DNA from: Piromyces finnis
Taxonomy: Eukaryota > Neocallimastigomycota > Neocallimastigomycetes > Neocallimastigales > Neocallimastigaceae
Assembly (NCBI GenBank): GCA_002104945.1
Contig: MCFH01000001.1
Span: 186,001 to 250,000 of the forward strand
DNA: 64,000 bases
Direction of reading: 5' to 3'
The position numbers and the translations under genes were made by a program. The notes below the pieces were generated by a model. The model was not told where the DNA came from, searched no databases, and was given only the letters and a program-made list of their open reading frames with translations. Every line of letters starts with the position of its first letter. The stretch's first letter is position 1. This document shows positions 1 to 13,100 of the stretch, piece by piece.

Positions 1-2036
1 ATATCATCTGCAAAAAGTCCACCACAGCATCGAGTGTCACCTAAACTGACTCCGAGATCTTCGCACTCTCTAAATATATCATTAATAAAGAGATTAAAAA
101 GAATAAGAAAAAGTGGGCAACCCTGACGGACTCCTTTCTTCACATCAAAAGATTTCGAGAATTGTCCATCTAATTTGACATTAGCCTTAGATGTTAAATA
201 TAAATTTTTGATGAATTATAAACTCTTACCTCGGATTCCTAAACAATCTAATTTATGGAGAATATTACCGATTGGGACTGAATCGTATGCTTTCCTGAGA
301 TCTAAAAAGGCCAAATATGTATCTTTATTATCTAATTGACGTCTACGGCATATTTCTTGGATTGAAATGAAAAGACTAATACTTTCTTCCTTTTTTCGAA
401 AACCAAATTGTTCAGGTCTAATGAAATTATTCTTTAAACCATATTCTGAGATTCTAGTGGTGACAATTTTAGAAATCAACTTAATACCATTATTGATAAG
501 TGATATACCTCGATAGTTATCACAATCTGTCAAATCTCCCTTCTTAGGAATAGAAACAATACTGGATTCATTCCAAGAGCTGAGGAAATCTCCATCCCAA
601 ATACGGTTGAATAATTTAAGAATAAAATTTAAACCATGAGCATCATTATCTGAAGTAGTATTACCAGAAGAGTTATTATCTGTAGCATTATTAGAATCAT
701 TACTTGATGAAATTAATGCTTTGTAAAATTCAATTGGAATACCATCCGGACCTGATGCTTTATAATTTGGAGTAGAGAGGATAGCTGACTTGACTTCATC
801 AATACTAATATCTTGGTTGATATCCCATTCATCAAGCATAGGGAGTGAAAAACGTTTATTCGTTGGTTCTTCATACCAATGCTCCAAATCAAGACTTACA
901 CCACTTGGATCTAATGCAAGGTTTTCGAAATGATCATGCCACACTTCTATTTGTTCTTCTGTAGCAACAACTAATTCTCCATTTTTGTTTTTAATTGGTT
1001 GAGCAATAAAGAAAGAATCTTTTCCAATTTTTGCAGTTTTCTTGATCCATTTCCAGGCCTTCTTAGGATTATGACTCTTCATATACTCACATCCTGTTTT
1101 AATCCAATGAAGATATTCTTACTTCCTAAATTCATTACATCTTTTGTGGATGTAATTGATGAGCTTACGGTAGATTTTAATTCTTTTAATAAATTCATCT
1201 ATATCACAAATTCTTTCTTTTTTAAATCTCTTATACAACTTCATTTTGATTTTTTAAAGATTAAAAATTTGTTGTAAAATATGAAATGAAGACTTTATAA
1301 CATCATTTGCTGGGGTAATACTGAGCTCGTCTGCAATTGAAAGAGCAGTTGAAGTAAACTCTTTGGAAAGTTCATCTGTTGAAACATTAGAATCGTTGAG
1401 TTTTGCTGAAAGTATTTGGAATTCATTATGACTGATAATAGATTCCTTTTCCTCAATACATTTTAATCTATTCCATTTCAGAATTTTCTTAGGAACATTA
1501 AAGTCATTAGAAAAATCTACCATAGGAATAATCTTACCATTAATAAGGAGTGGCTTATGGTCTGATACAGGATAAAAATTATTTATAAATGATCCTGAGT
1601 GAATAAGACCTTTCATCTTCGAATTAATAAGAGCATAGTCAATGTCGGAAGATTGATCACCTCGAGTCCAAGAGATAGTAGACCCTCTAAGCGGAAGAAT
1701 TTCCCAATCTCCTAATCCATTAGTTGATAACCAGTTGGATAATTTTACTTTAGACATATTAAAATCACCAACAAGAATCGATGGATGGGATGAATGAGCT
1801 TGTAACCACAAGCGAACTTCTAACTTTGCATGGTCAACATAGATGTTGTGATGACTATGAGGCATATAAACATTTCCAATCGAGCATTTGAATCTATTCC
1901 AAAGACTAAAAGCTAAAAGTATAAATAGAAATAATATACTTTCCAGAGAAGTTTTCAAGTGAGGCTTGACACGAATTGTGAAAACCTAAATATAAGCCTC
2001 TCATTCCAGGAACTGATTCATCAGCTTTCTTGAATT
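1..2036 (-). pseudogene. Broken endonuclease-reverse transcriptase ORF of LINE copy B
   Basis: The endonuclease part shows GNVYMP, GDFN and SDHKP motifs (about 1870-1545), as in AP endonuclease-like domains of LINEs. The reverse transcriptase part shows the IPKKGDLTDCDNYRGISL block and LAFLDLRKAYDSVP. The reading frame is damaged four times. A 7-bp tandem duplication (ctaaaag twice, 1906-1919) shifts the frame inside the endonuclease. Three Gln codons CAA of the intact copy D are TAA here, near 1258, 1119 and 218. The product cannot be a working polymerase. Basis: comparison with copy D in the same window. Confidence 0.85.
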
Positions 2037-2039
2037 TAA
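1..2039 (-). mobile_element. Non-LTR retrotransposon (LINE) copy B, 3' end cut by window edge
   Basis: A minus-strand copy of a LINE family that also occurs as copies A, C and D in this window. Reading 5' to 3' on the minus strand it holds most of an AP-type endonuclease domain, a linker, and the first part of a reverse transcriptase; the rest lies beyond position 1. Its high-coordinate end abuts the poly(A) tail of copy A (poly-T on the plus strand from 2040). Copies D and C are near-identical where they overlap, which supports the family call. The copy is dead: it carries a frameshift and several premature stops. Confidence 0.9.
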
Positions 2040-2303
2040 TTTTTTTTTTTTTTTTTTTTTTTTAACGGCATCAAATATTATAAACTTTATTATTAATTTA
2101 ATTAAAATTATAATACATGTAATAAAAAATTAAAAAATAAAAATAAAAATAAAAAAAATATGTTTAAATAAACACAAATGAATAAAAATTGGGTATAATG
2201 TATTCTAGTAATTTTAATTAAAGTAAGAAAGCCACTATCATACTAAAGTATAATAATTGTATTTGACTTCCAATGGGACACCGAGCCAAAGACCAAAATT
2301 TTA

Positions 2304-3564
2304 TCATGGGACAAAATTATGATCTCCATTGGTTGCGCTGGCCCTCCTGGCCTGTCTTACTGTTTCTTCAGCATTGACGCTCTTGGATGTTGCTTCAAAC
2401 CTTTTGAACATTGTCCATTGCTGGCCAATAGTAAAAGGCATGATTTTGGCTAGAAGTTCCGCGGTTACCGTCAAGAATGGTGCTCCTTCATTAGTACCAG
2501 ATTGAATCTGACGCTTACAAAGTTCTTTCCATTCCCTTGAATTGTAATTAATATTGTTAAAACTTCTTCCCCCAAGAAGGAATTTAAATATTTTACTGCA
2601 CACACTAGAATAATCATACACATTAATATTCACCGGATTATTAGAACTATTACTATCATTAACTAAATTACTATCTAAATTAGAATTATTATCTTCACTA
2701 TTGCTATCATTATTAATATTATTATTTCTATTACTACTATTGTTATTATTACTATTTCTATTATTACTATTACTACTATTGTTATTATTACTATTGTTAT
2801 TATTATTATTGTTACTATTACTATTAATGTTATTACTATCTCTACTGATATTATCAATTTCATTATTATTGATAGGACTATTGGAATTACGTTGACTGAA
2901 AAAATTTAATAGCTGGACTATAGAATCATAATGTTTAATACGGATATCTCTAAATGTTGGACAATCTAATAACCAATGTTTAATACTTTGATCTCCACAC
3001 TTGCAACATGGACAGTAGTTAGGACAAACTGGATCAACAAATTTGGCAGCTTTGGCAACTCTAGCATCCAACTTGTATCCGCTTCTTGCTTTCAATAGCC
3101 AGTAGAAGCCATAGGCAAACTCTGGGTATTCATAACATAATTTAATAAAATCTTTAGTTTCAATAAATTTATTATCATCATAATATTGCGCTTTGATTGA
3201 ATTCCTTTTGAGATCTTTCCAATAAAAGTTTTTAACTGCTTTAACATCTCCATGTTTCTTTAATTTTTTATCAAGTGTCCTACTTGATTTGCACCACGTG
3301 TATTTTCTAAATTTAGGAATGTAATTGACAAGGTGTGAGATAATACAATTTGAGTTTTTCCATTTGTTAAAACATCTAACCTGAGCTAACGCACATTTGG
3401 CTGACAATGGAGGAATATTCAAATCTTTTGAGATAGAGTATAAAGATATAAACGATACAGCTTTATGAACTCCGGCAACCCATCGTATTCCTTTGTTAAC
3501 ATGCTTCTGAGCAATCCTAGACCTAGCTTTGTTGGATCCAAGTAATGGTGCAAAGTATGAAACT
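2304..3564 (-). pseudogene. 3' fragment of LINE reverse transcriptase ORF (copy A)
   Basis: The open frame covers only the C-terminal part of the LINE protein. It contains the conserved segment after the polymerase domain, a Cys/His zinc-knuckle-like cluster (CPCCKCGDQSIKHWLLDC, spacing C-x2-C-x6-H-x4-C), an Asn/Ser-rich low-complexity tract (about 2675-2870), and a conserved C-terminus ending in ATNGDHNFVP. The polymerase active site is missing, so it can encode no working enzyme. The frame is otherwise intact, which suggests a fairly recent insertion. Confidence 0.85.
2675..2865 (-). repeat. AAT/AGT trinucleotide tract coding Asn/Ser run in LINE copy A
   Basis: On the plus strand this is an irregular run of tta, tat and act triplets. 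On the minus strand, in the LINE frame, it codes a long Asn/Ser run with a few Arg. The same place in copies C and D holds tracts of different length and order, so the tract changes size between copies while the flanks stay nearly identical. Confidence 0.85.
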
Positions 3565-4619
3565 TCTCTAAGATTTAAATAATTCTTTATATACGAATTT
3601 AATAATTTATAAAATAAAATAAAAAAAAAAAAAAATGTATAAACATTTTTCTTTAAATATTTCAGTTAATTTTTTTAATTTATTTATTTTTTTGTTTTCT
3701 TTTATTTATAATCTAATTTTGACTATTTATTTTTATTTTATTTATTTTCAAAAATATATATCTGTATAAAAACAAAAAAATTATTTTAAATATTTATGAG
3801 AAAATATCAAAAATAAATAAAATATATATATTTTAAAATACTGAATTATATTAAAAAAATTTTTAACAGATAATAATAAATATATAAAGATAAAAACTAA
3901 TTAACTATGAACTATATTATTATTTAATAAAATAAAAAGTAATAATTATTATCCTTTTAGGATTGATTGATTAATTTAAAAAAATTAGATTAAAATGATT
4001 GACTTGATTAGTAATATTAAAAAAATAGTATCTTGTTTTATTGTATGAATATGAGTAGATATATATATTTTGTTTTTTTGTTTTTAGTTTTGTGCCTTTG
4101 TTTCATATCATACAGATAGGAATATATAAAGTAATAATATACATTTCATTTTAAATGATTTTATTATAATTATTCATTATATTTTATGTTAAAAATTAAG
4201 ATATGATAACATAAAATAGCATTTATAAAATCATTTTCCTATTTCTCTATATTAATATTAAATTTTATGTCTATGATTTTGTCTGATGATTCTATTTAAC
4301 AGTAATAATTGTTATAAACATCTCTATAATTACGGTATTTAAATTCATATATGTATGAACTTGGGATAATAAATTATAAAGATATTTGTATATATATTAT
4401 GACTAAGTGAACATCTTCAACAAAACTTTTGCGATTATATTCATAAAAATAATATTACTATTGAAATTTCATTCAGAAATAGGCCAGGTTATATTTATAA
4501 TACTTATTTGTCATAATTATAGAAATAAATGATAGAACAGTTCCTTGAATAAAAATTTTATTTCTTGATTTTCACAACATCATTTAAATATTTTCCAACA
4601 AAAAGATTTATTTTTTATT
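3565..4619. other. A+T-rich intergenic region
   Basis: About 1 kb of A+T-rich sequence between LINE copy A and the stop codon of the formin gene. It has many stops in all frames and no recognisable domain. It presumably contains the formin 3' UTR at its right end. Confidence 0.7.
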
Positions 4620-7600
4620 TTAGTTAACACCTATAGTAATTTTGTAATCTAAAGAATCAATCTTTGAGTCAACTCTCTTTAATAAAGAATCTGGGAAACG
4701 ATCAACTGGTAATTTAGATTTTAAATCCTTTAACAAATCTAATTCATCATTAGTTGGTTTATTAGAAACTTTTACAACTTCAGTACTTTCACTTTTTTCT
4801 GATACATCTTCTATTGTTTCATCATCGTCCTTAATTGATTTTCCTTCATCATCAAGTTTAATAGTCTTATCAGAATCGCTTTCTTTTCTACGCTTAACTT
4901 CATCACTAAATTTACCCTTTCTAATATTATTAATAATATTATCTATCTTTCCTTCAACAATAGAAGGATTATTTTGTTTTATACTTTGGATAATTTCTTC
5001 TTCACTTGAGAAAGCATAAGTATTATCTTCTTCATCATCTTCCTCTTCATCGTCATCATCTTCACTTAAAAGCATTGGAACAGGAACACTTTGTGTTCTT
5101 AATCTTTTAGCATCAGAACGACGAATAGTATTAATATGATGTTGAGTAATCTTTAATAATTCAGTTAAACTTTCATCAACTTCATTAATTGCAGTAGTAG
5201 GAGTATCAATATGATGATCCTCAATTAATTTCTTATTAGATGATAATGGTGGAATCTTCAAAGTTGGATTTTCAATAACTTCAGCCTTTTTATTGGTTTC
5301 TTCTTTTTCTTCAATTACAGAAGAAACAACTTTTGATGAAGATATTCTTTTTGTAGTAACAGTAGTAGTTATAGTTGTAGTAGTTGTTGTGGTAATAGTG
5401 GATTCAGATTCATGTGTAACTTCAGTCTTAGTTGTACTAGCATTAGAATTTTCATTAACATTCTTTGTTACAATTTGTTTTTGTTCAACATCTGTTTTTG
5501 TTGCAGTAGAAACTTGTTTAGTAGATATAGTTTGTTCTTTAATTTCAGTAGATTTAGACTCAACTTTCTTTAAGGTTGGGGTATCAACAACAATTTGTTG
5601 TTGTTCCTTCAATTGTTTTTCCTTAAGCTTCTTTTCTTGTAATTGCTTTCTCTTTTCTAGCTTGAGCTTCTTCTCCATTTCTTTTCTTTCCTTTTCTCTC
5701 TTCTTCTTTTCTTCCTCTTCATTTTCCTTAGTTGCATCTTTATATCTTGTAACAAATTGAGAAAATACACCAAAGAATTCTTCTGGTGTAATTTTTGGAT
5801 CTTCACCATACAATTTTACTGATTTATTAAATTGTTCTTCTGCTTCTTTTAACAAAGCTTCCAATGTATCAAACTTCTTTTTAGCATTTTCAATAAATCC
5901 TTCTAAACGATCAACAAAATTATCTTCATCAATTACTTCATCCGGTTTTCCGAGTTCCCGAGCCTTCTTACGCTTTAATATTTTATGAAGACATTCAGTT
6001 TGTTTTAGACTACTTTTAAACATAATCATCAAACTACGAACAGTTGCTATATTAACTTTTTCACCATCTTTTACACTTTCCATCTCGGTAGCAAAATCAC
6101 TTAAACCTGGGAATTTTTTATCTACTAACCGTGATAAATAATTCATCAAATTAGATTGATTATTACAAGTTTTAGTATCATTTAATTTTAATATACTTGT
6201 AAGTTCAAAACCATATGCACCACCACGATTATTAGAGTTCATATAATTACCAAGAGCAAGAATAATTTGCAATATTCCTTTGAATTTTTCATTACTAACA
6301 GTTACATCACTTGCTTTTTGAAGCCACTTTATCATCTCGAACATATCATTATAATACTCTTGGAAGGAAACCATAAAGTGGAAAGCTTTTAAACGATCTG
6401 AATAGTGATCAATCTTTGATACATCATAAAAGAATTTTTCAGCAATACCAAATTTATCTACTTCGGCAGCATTCATTTCAATTATTGCTAGATCTTCTTC
6501 AGTTGGTGTAATTTTTAATAATTCATTAATGACATCTTTTGATAAAGTGGAATCATCATTTGATAATAATACGTCCTTAATTTGATCGGATGAAAGTTTT
6601 ACTGCTTTTAACATGATACAACAATTTTGTGAACGTTTTCCATCAATAAATGTTACTTCTTTTGGTTTTTCCTCCTTCTTTTCTTCAACGACCTTTTCTT
6701 TTGGCTTTGGTCTAAAAGCAGAAAACAATTCTTCAAATTCAGCATATTCTTCTTTTAAATATACATGAATATCAGTATCATCAATATCTTTCCAAATTGT
6801 TTCTATAATTTTATATGGTGGTATTTTTGTCCAATTAAATGATTTTAACTTCTTTTGAGAAAGCTTTACTTGTTTAGGTTGTAAACCATCACGTTTTTCA
6901 CCTGTAAATATCATATTTCGATGTTGTTTTTTTAATGTATAATTAAATGCAGGGCCACTTGGAGGTCTTTTAACAACAGTATCTTGTATAATGGCATTCC
7001 TGCGAGAAAAATTTGGTGGAGGAGGTGGTGGTACACCAGGAATTTTGGGACCAGGTGGTGGTGGTGGAACGCCTGGGCCTGCCATTGGAGGTGGTGGAGG
7101 TGGTGGTGGAGCGCCTGGACCTGACATTGGAGGTGGTGGAGGTGGTGGTGGGGCACCTGAACCTGCCATTGGAGGTGGTGGTGGTGGTGGAGCGCCTGGA
7201 CCTGACATTGGAGGTGGTGGAGGAGGTGGTGGTATGCTTGAACCTGACATTGGAGGTGGTGGAGGTGGTGGTGGTATGCTTGAACCTGACATTGGAGGTG
7301 GTGGTGGAGGTGGTGGTATGCTTGAACCTAACATTGGAGGTGGTGGAGGTGGAGGTGGTATACTTGAACCTGACATTGGAGGTGGTGGAGGAGGTGGTGG
7401 TATGCTTGAACCTAACATTGGAGGTGGTGGAGGTGGAGGTGGTATACTTGAACCTGATATTGGAGGTGGTGGAGGTGGTGGTGGTATGCTTGAACCTGAC
7501 ATTGGAGGTGGTGGAGGAGGTGGTGGTATGCTTGAACCTGACATTGGAGGTGGTGGAGGAGGTGGTGGTATGCTTGAACCTGACATTGGAGGTGGTGGAG

Positions 7601-10158
7601 GTGGAGGTGGTATACTTGAACCTGACATTGGAGGTGGTGGAGGTGGAGGTGGTATACTTGAACCTGTCATTGGAGGTGGTGGAGGTGGAGGTGGTATACT
7701 TGAACCTGACATTGGAGGTGGTGGAGGAGGTGGTGGTATGCTTGAACCTGACATTGGAGGTGGTGGAGGTGGAGGTGGTATGCTTGAACCTGACATTGGA
7801 GGTGGTGGAGGTGGTGGTGGTATGCTTGAACCTGACATTGGAGGTGGTGGAGGTGGTGGTGGTATATTAGATCCAACAATTGGTGGTGGTGGTGGTGGGG
7901 GTATATTAGAACCAGCAATTGAAGGAAGTGGTGGAGGTGGTGGAATATTACTCTTTGAATCAAGGTTATCAATTCCATAGCCTGGTGTAATGGTATAATC
8001 TGCCTTTGGAGATGTACATGATATATCTATTATTTCATTATATATATTATCATTTGTTGGTGTATAAGGGGATGATGAATCACTAGAATACATATCAGAT
8101 GATTCATCTTCTCTATGTTGAATTTCTAAAGCTCTTTGTTGAATGTTAGATTCTAATGTAGCTAATTCTTTTTTAGCATTTTTTAATTGATTTGAAAGTG
8201 TAGCAACTTCGTTAATTTTTTCAACAAGTGAAGTTTTTAATAAAGTCTATGTTTAATATTTTAAAAACATTTAATTAAAGCCATTAAAAATAAAAAATAT
8301 CAATAAATAATCTATTTTTTATACCTTATATAATTTAATTAATTTATACTTACATATCCTGTTCGTGAAAATGCTTTCTTTTGGCGAGTTGACTTTTTTG
8401 AATATATTTTGCTACTATTTCTTCTATGTCTATATTTTGAATTATATGTAAGTGCTTTTTCAGTAGCGTTCATTGCAGATTTTAAGCTTAATTTGCGCTC
8501 ACTTTGGGAACTACTTCTACGACGATTATGATGGAGTTCTGAAGAATTATTTTTTTCATCAGAAGTTTCATATAAAGTTCCCAATTCACGTTTCTTTTCA
8601 TCTCTTTCTTTTAATTTTTTTGACTCTTCCTCTACTATTTTTAAATTTGAAACTGCTTTATTAACATCAATATTTATAAGTGATACTCTTGGATCAGGAT
8701 TGAATCCATTTTTTTGTAATACGATTTGTTGCGTAATCAAGTCAATTAATGTCCACATAGCTGATCTTTCAGATGTGTCTTTTGGCATTAATATTGCATG
8801 CTTTAAAACATTTAAAAATTGATTATAACTTCTTGTATTTTTCAAGGTTTTGTTTAATGTATCAAACAACAAGGTGGCATCATCTGTTTCAAAACCACCT
8901 TGGTATCTTTTAAACATTTCTTCTTCATCTTCTTCTGCCTTTCTTTTATATATGTCAATTTGAGTTTGTAATAATTCATCATCAATAACACTTAATTTCT
9001 ATTAAATTAAAAAAATAATAAAATCATCACATTAAAATCTTAATAACATCATATTAATTATAATTTCAAAAAAAAACCTACTTGTATAATATTTGTGATC
9101 CCAAGATTAATTAATTCATACCGTATATGAAGTCTTACTTCGGTCTGTGCTTTTGCAGGACCTCCACAAAGAATTGCATTAATAAATGATAATGAAGCAA
9201 TTTGTAATTCACGATCATTTTGATCAGTACGATTAACACGTTGATGTTCAACTAACAAACCCTTAACAACTGTTTCAAATCTCTTAGTTTCACCGGCGAT
9301 ATCAACAAAAGCTGTTATAGCTTCCATTACCTTCTTATGTCCATTTGGTATTAAACAAACTGCAGCTAATATTTCTAATACCAACGTTTTCGTACGAGTA
9401 GACGATGATCTTAAACACATCGCTATAACATTTATGGAATTATTATATTCAAATATGGAGTCAAGTCCTGCTTGATTATTCATTATAGCTTTCAAACATT
9501 GTATGTATTGTTTCTCTAATTCATCAATTGATGTGGAATAGCCATTTTCATCCTCTTCTAAATGCTTTAAATTTGTTAAAAGAGTTTTTAATCCGCCATA
9601 TTGAATAAATTGATCTACCCACGCCATAGGTTTTGTATGCAGTGCCGTCGCCAGCTTTGTCAGCACATCTACACTATTTGGATTTTCTTGTAATTTTTGT
9701 GTATATATCAAGCAATCTTCTTCTGGATTGCCTCCTTGGTGCATTAAATTTTGTTGAATAAGTTGCCATTTTTGGGAATTAGGTAAATGTTTGAAAAAAG
9801 TTCGACTATCTGGTGGTAAATCTAATTCATCCTATATTTCATTAAATTTGTAAAAATAATACTTTAGTACACACTTTTTATTGTGATTAATTTTTATCAT
9901 AAAATTAAATAATACCATGAGTCTTTCAGCTAATGTCATTAATTCCTCCAACGGAGGCATTGGAACAGTTTCCCTTTCTCTGGAAACTCTTTTCTTTTGC
10001 TGTTGTTTTTGTCTTAATGCTGCTGATTTGCCATTTTTACGTTGTTGACGGCGTGCTGTGGTTGTACGATGGTATCCTGGTTTTATTGGATCACTTGTGG
10101 TACGTTTTCTGGCTTTTACTTGGGAACGATATTGTGGTTTGGATTTTGTATTTCCCAT
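4620..10158 (-). CDS. Diaphanous-type formin (GBD/FH3-FH1-FH2), four exons
   Basis: Formins nucleate and processively elongate unbranched actin filaments; the FH1 region feeds profilin-actin to the FH2 dimer. Exons: 10158-9916, 9831-9082, 8998-8354, 8246-4620, giving 1754 residues. Every junction is GT-AG and in frame. Residues 1-81 are basic, starting MGNTKSK. Exon 2 begins DELDLPPDS and runs into an armadillo-like GBD/FH3 region. FH1 is about residues 650-957 with roughly 23 proline runs. FH2 is about 1005-1385, with the FNWTKI lasso segment and the hallmark GNYMNSNNRGGAYGF. A charged, Lys/Glu-rich coiled segment and an acidic Ser-rich tail follow. MGN at the start is a possible N-myristoylation signal (inference). 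No clear DAD motif was seen. The GBD/FH3 order suggests Rho-type GTPase control. The orthology group was not assigned. Confidence 0.93.
7015..7945 (-). repeat. 42-bp tandem array coding the formin FH1 proline runs
   Basis: The array codes about 23 proline-rich units. Some 15 central ones are near-identical 14-residue repeats of the form SGSSI-P8-M. Edge units diverge (GAPPPPPPPM, GVPPPPPGP). The nucleotide repeats are also homogeneous, which suggests recent unequal exchange or slippage. Long open frames on the other strand here (Gly-rich) are by-products of the repeat. Confidence 0.95.
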
Positions 10159-13100
10159 TTTTTTTACTTTACATTAAAAGTTTTAATAAAATATTATTAT
10201 ATATGAGAACTAAAAAAAACATTATAATTTGCTATTAAATATTATTGATAGATAATCACTTACATTTTTATTCTTTATAATAATAAAGAATAATAAAAAT
10301 TGTTTGTTTTATTTTCCTTTTTTTATTTTATTGATTTAATTCCGTTTAAACTGTCAAATAAATTTTTGCAAATAAAAATCAGGAATAATTAAATAATAAT
10401 TTATAACTGATAATGATTAACAAAGCATTATTATATAGCAAGCATTAAAGATGTTATATAACAAATTATAAATGAAATAGGTTGTTTATATACAATTTTT
10501 TTTCGTGCTTATTTACAATTATTTTATGTATGTTTATTGATGAAATTTATAATTAATCCCTAAATAATTTATTTAATATTTATAAAAATAATATAGTGTT
10601 ATTATTAAACTAAAATATATATATTAAAATTAACTTTTATATAAAAGATAATGTTATTTTAAATCAATTTTTAAAGTACAAAATATAGATTTTTGATTCA
10701 GTATTTAAATTAATAATATTATTGATTTTCCATTCTAAACATTGTAAAATTTGTATTTAATTATTCTTCGCATACTAGAGTTTTTAATGTTGATTTTATT
10801 ATCATTTTGAAAGTATGATTAGATTTAATAAGAAAAGGAATATTTCAATCAATTTAATTATATATTAAATACAATTTTTAAATTAATTTTAATAAAAAAA
10901 CAATAAAATATATATATTGCTTTATCATCTTTTGATCGTGTTTGAATTCTTTTTAATATACCTTTACATTTATCAATCAAAATAACATTATCTTTCTTTT
11001 TATTTAAATAATGTTTTTTACATACTTTTTTTAAAATATATATATAGTTATTGCTACTTTTTAAAAAAAGGTATTATATGATTAGTATTTAATTAATATT
11101 GCTTGTCTCTTTTTTTTCGTTTATTTGATTATTAAATAAGCATAAATAACAAAAAAATATTTGTTTTTGTTTTTATTTATATATTATATATATTTTAATA
11201 AATTGAAATAAGAAGTATATTCCACTATTATTATCTCTTATGTTTATTATATTATCGTAAGATTGAAGTTATTTTAATTCTATTTTTTAAAAAAAAGGAT
11301 TATTTTAATTATGTATTAAATTAATTTATTTATTGAGATTTAGATTGATTTGAGTTTATTTTATTCTATTTGAATAATAAATTTTTAAACATTAATATTG
11401 ATTTGCTTATTATTCTTTGGGATTCTAACAAATATTAATTTTAACTATTATTTTTATATGCTTTGTATGATTATTTTTATATTTTTATTTTTGTTTTTTG
11501 GATTATATAAAAGATTTAATTTTAATCTTTTAAAATGATGTGATTATTTAATAATTAATAATAATTTTTCAAAAAATATATATATTATTAAGAGCAATAA
11601 AAAAAAATAAAAAATAAAAAAAATAAAGTTGAATAAAAAATAATCCTTATTTTCCATAGACTATTTATTCTAATATGTATTCATTATAATGTAATATATA
11701 ATTATTAAATTAAAGCATATAATAACATTTTTCAAGTCAAAATACTTAATTAAAATTATTATTCATATTCATAATTTAATTTAAGATAGATGATAATATT
11801 ATTATTAAATAAAAAAATTAATGAATAAAGTTTAGCTATCGTTTAACAACATTATAACCATTATTATATTGCATAATATATTTGTAAATATAAACTTTAA
11901 AATATAAAAATAATACAGTATTTATTTCATATATAATACATATATAATATTTTATAAATTAATATAAATATTTTTTATTTTCATATATATTATAAATTTA
12001 TTGAAAATTAACTTTAATTTGTATTTTTAATAACTTTTAATTTTTTTAATAAAATTTCAAAAAAAAAAAATAAAATAAAATAATAGAATGTAAATAACAA
12101 TATAATAATATATATTATTATATACTAGCAATTGATATATAAATTAAATATTAGAATTTAGTCTATGATGTGCTGCTTATTATTATTAAAAAAAATTGAG
12201 GATTTAAAATCTTCCAATATATTTTCATTTAAAGTTTCACACAAATAAATTAATTTAATGTTTATTTGTTTTATTAATATGTTACATAATATATTGTAAA
12301 ATATACTAATAATATATTTGATAATTTGTATATAATAAATAAATTCTTTTAAATGATTAAAAATAAAAAAAAATCTTTTTTTACTTATAAAAACCTACAT
12401 CTCGCTTGTGCTTACTTATCAACAAAAGAAATGCTCTAATGCTTTAAATTATAGGAATTAGCTTTAATAGAGTTTATATGGAAAAGTAAACATTGATAAT
12501 GGTAAAAGAAATGATTAGCTATCAATAGCAATTTTAAAAATAATTATCTGAATTATTAATACTTTTATTATTTGTGTAATTAATGAAGTAAAAAAAGATA
12601 GAATTGAATATTATATTATATATTGCAATCAATTATAATATATTTATAATATATAAAGATTTTTTATATAAATTTAAATAATTTTAATAACCAAATTATT
12701 CTTTTGCTTTTGTAGCATTATCTAAATTATAGCAAAGAAAAAATATTTTTAAAGAATAAAAATGGCCATTATAAAAAAATTGGTATATAACTACCATTGA
12801 TTTTTTTCTTTTTTAGGCATAATTATCATAATAATATTTTTTTATTAATTATATTTTTAAATAAAAATACCCTTAAAAAAAAGAGTATATATCATTCATT
12901 AAAGTATACTAATATTTAAATATAAATCGTTAATTCAAATATCCTCATTAGAACAATTGTTGGTTCTTCACTAGCTGTTTATTCTTTTATAATATTTAAT
13001 TAAAACCTTTTAGTTTTAATTAAAACTTTAAATATTATATTTATAATAATTTAGAAACAAAAGTATAATATTTTATGTTATTTTTTTATACTAATACAAA

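Larger units (their letters stand above)
2040..3564 (-). mobile_element. LINE copy A, 5'-truncated, with poly(A) tail
   Basis: This minus-strand copy ends in a 3' UTR and a tail visible as about 24 T on the plus strand (2040-2063). Its 5' end is cut at 3564, where similarity to copies C and D stops abruptly inside the reverse transcriptase ORF. Such 5' truncation is typical of target-primed reverse transcription. The flank after the tail (minus strand TTAAATTCAAGAAAG) resembles the flank before the 5' end (TTAAATCTTAGAGAAG), a possible imperfect target duplication. The 3' UTR of about 240 bp is shared with copies C and D. Confidence 0.9.

Noticed and set aside
6991-7980. Long Gly-rich open frames on the plus strand (329 and 285 codons)
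   Set aside because: They are the antisense of the formin FH1 repeat; GGT/GGA triplets rarely make stops. The minus-strand frame carries FH2 downstream.
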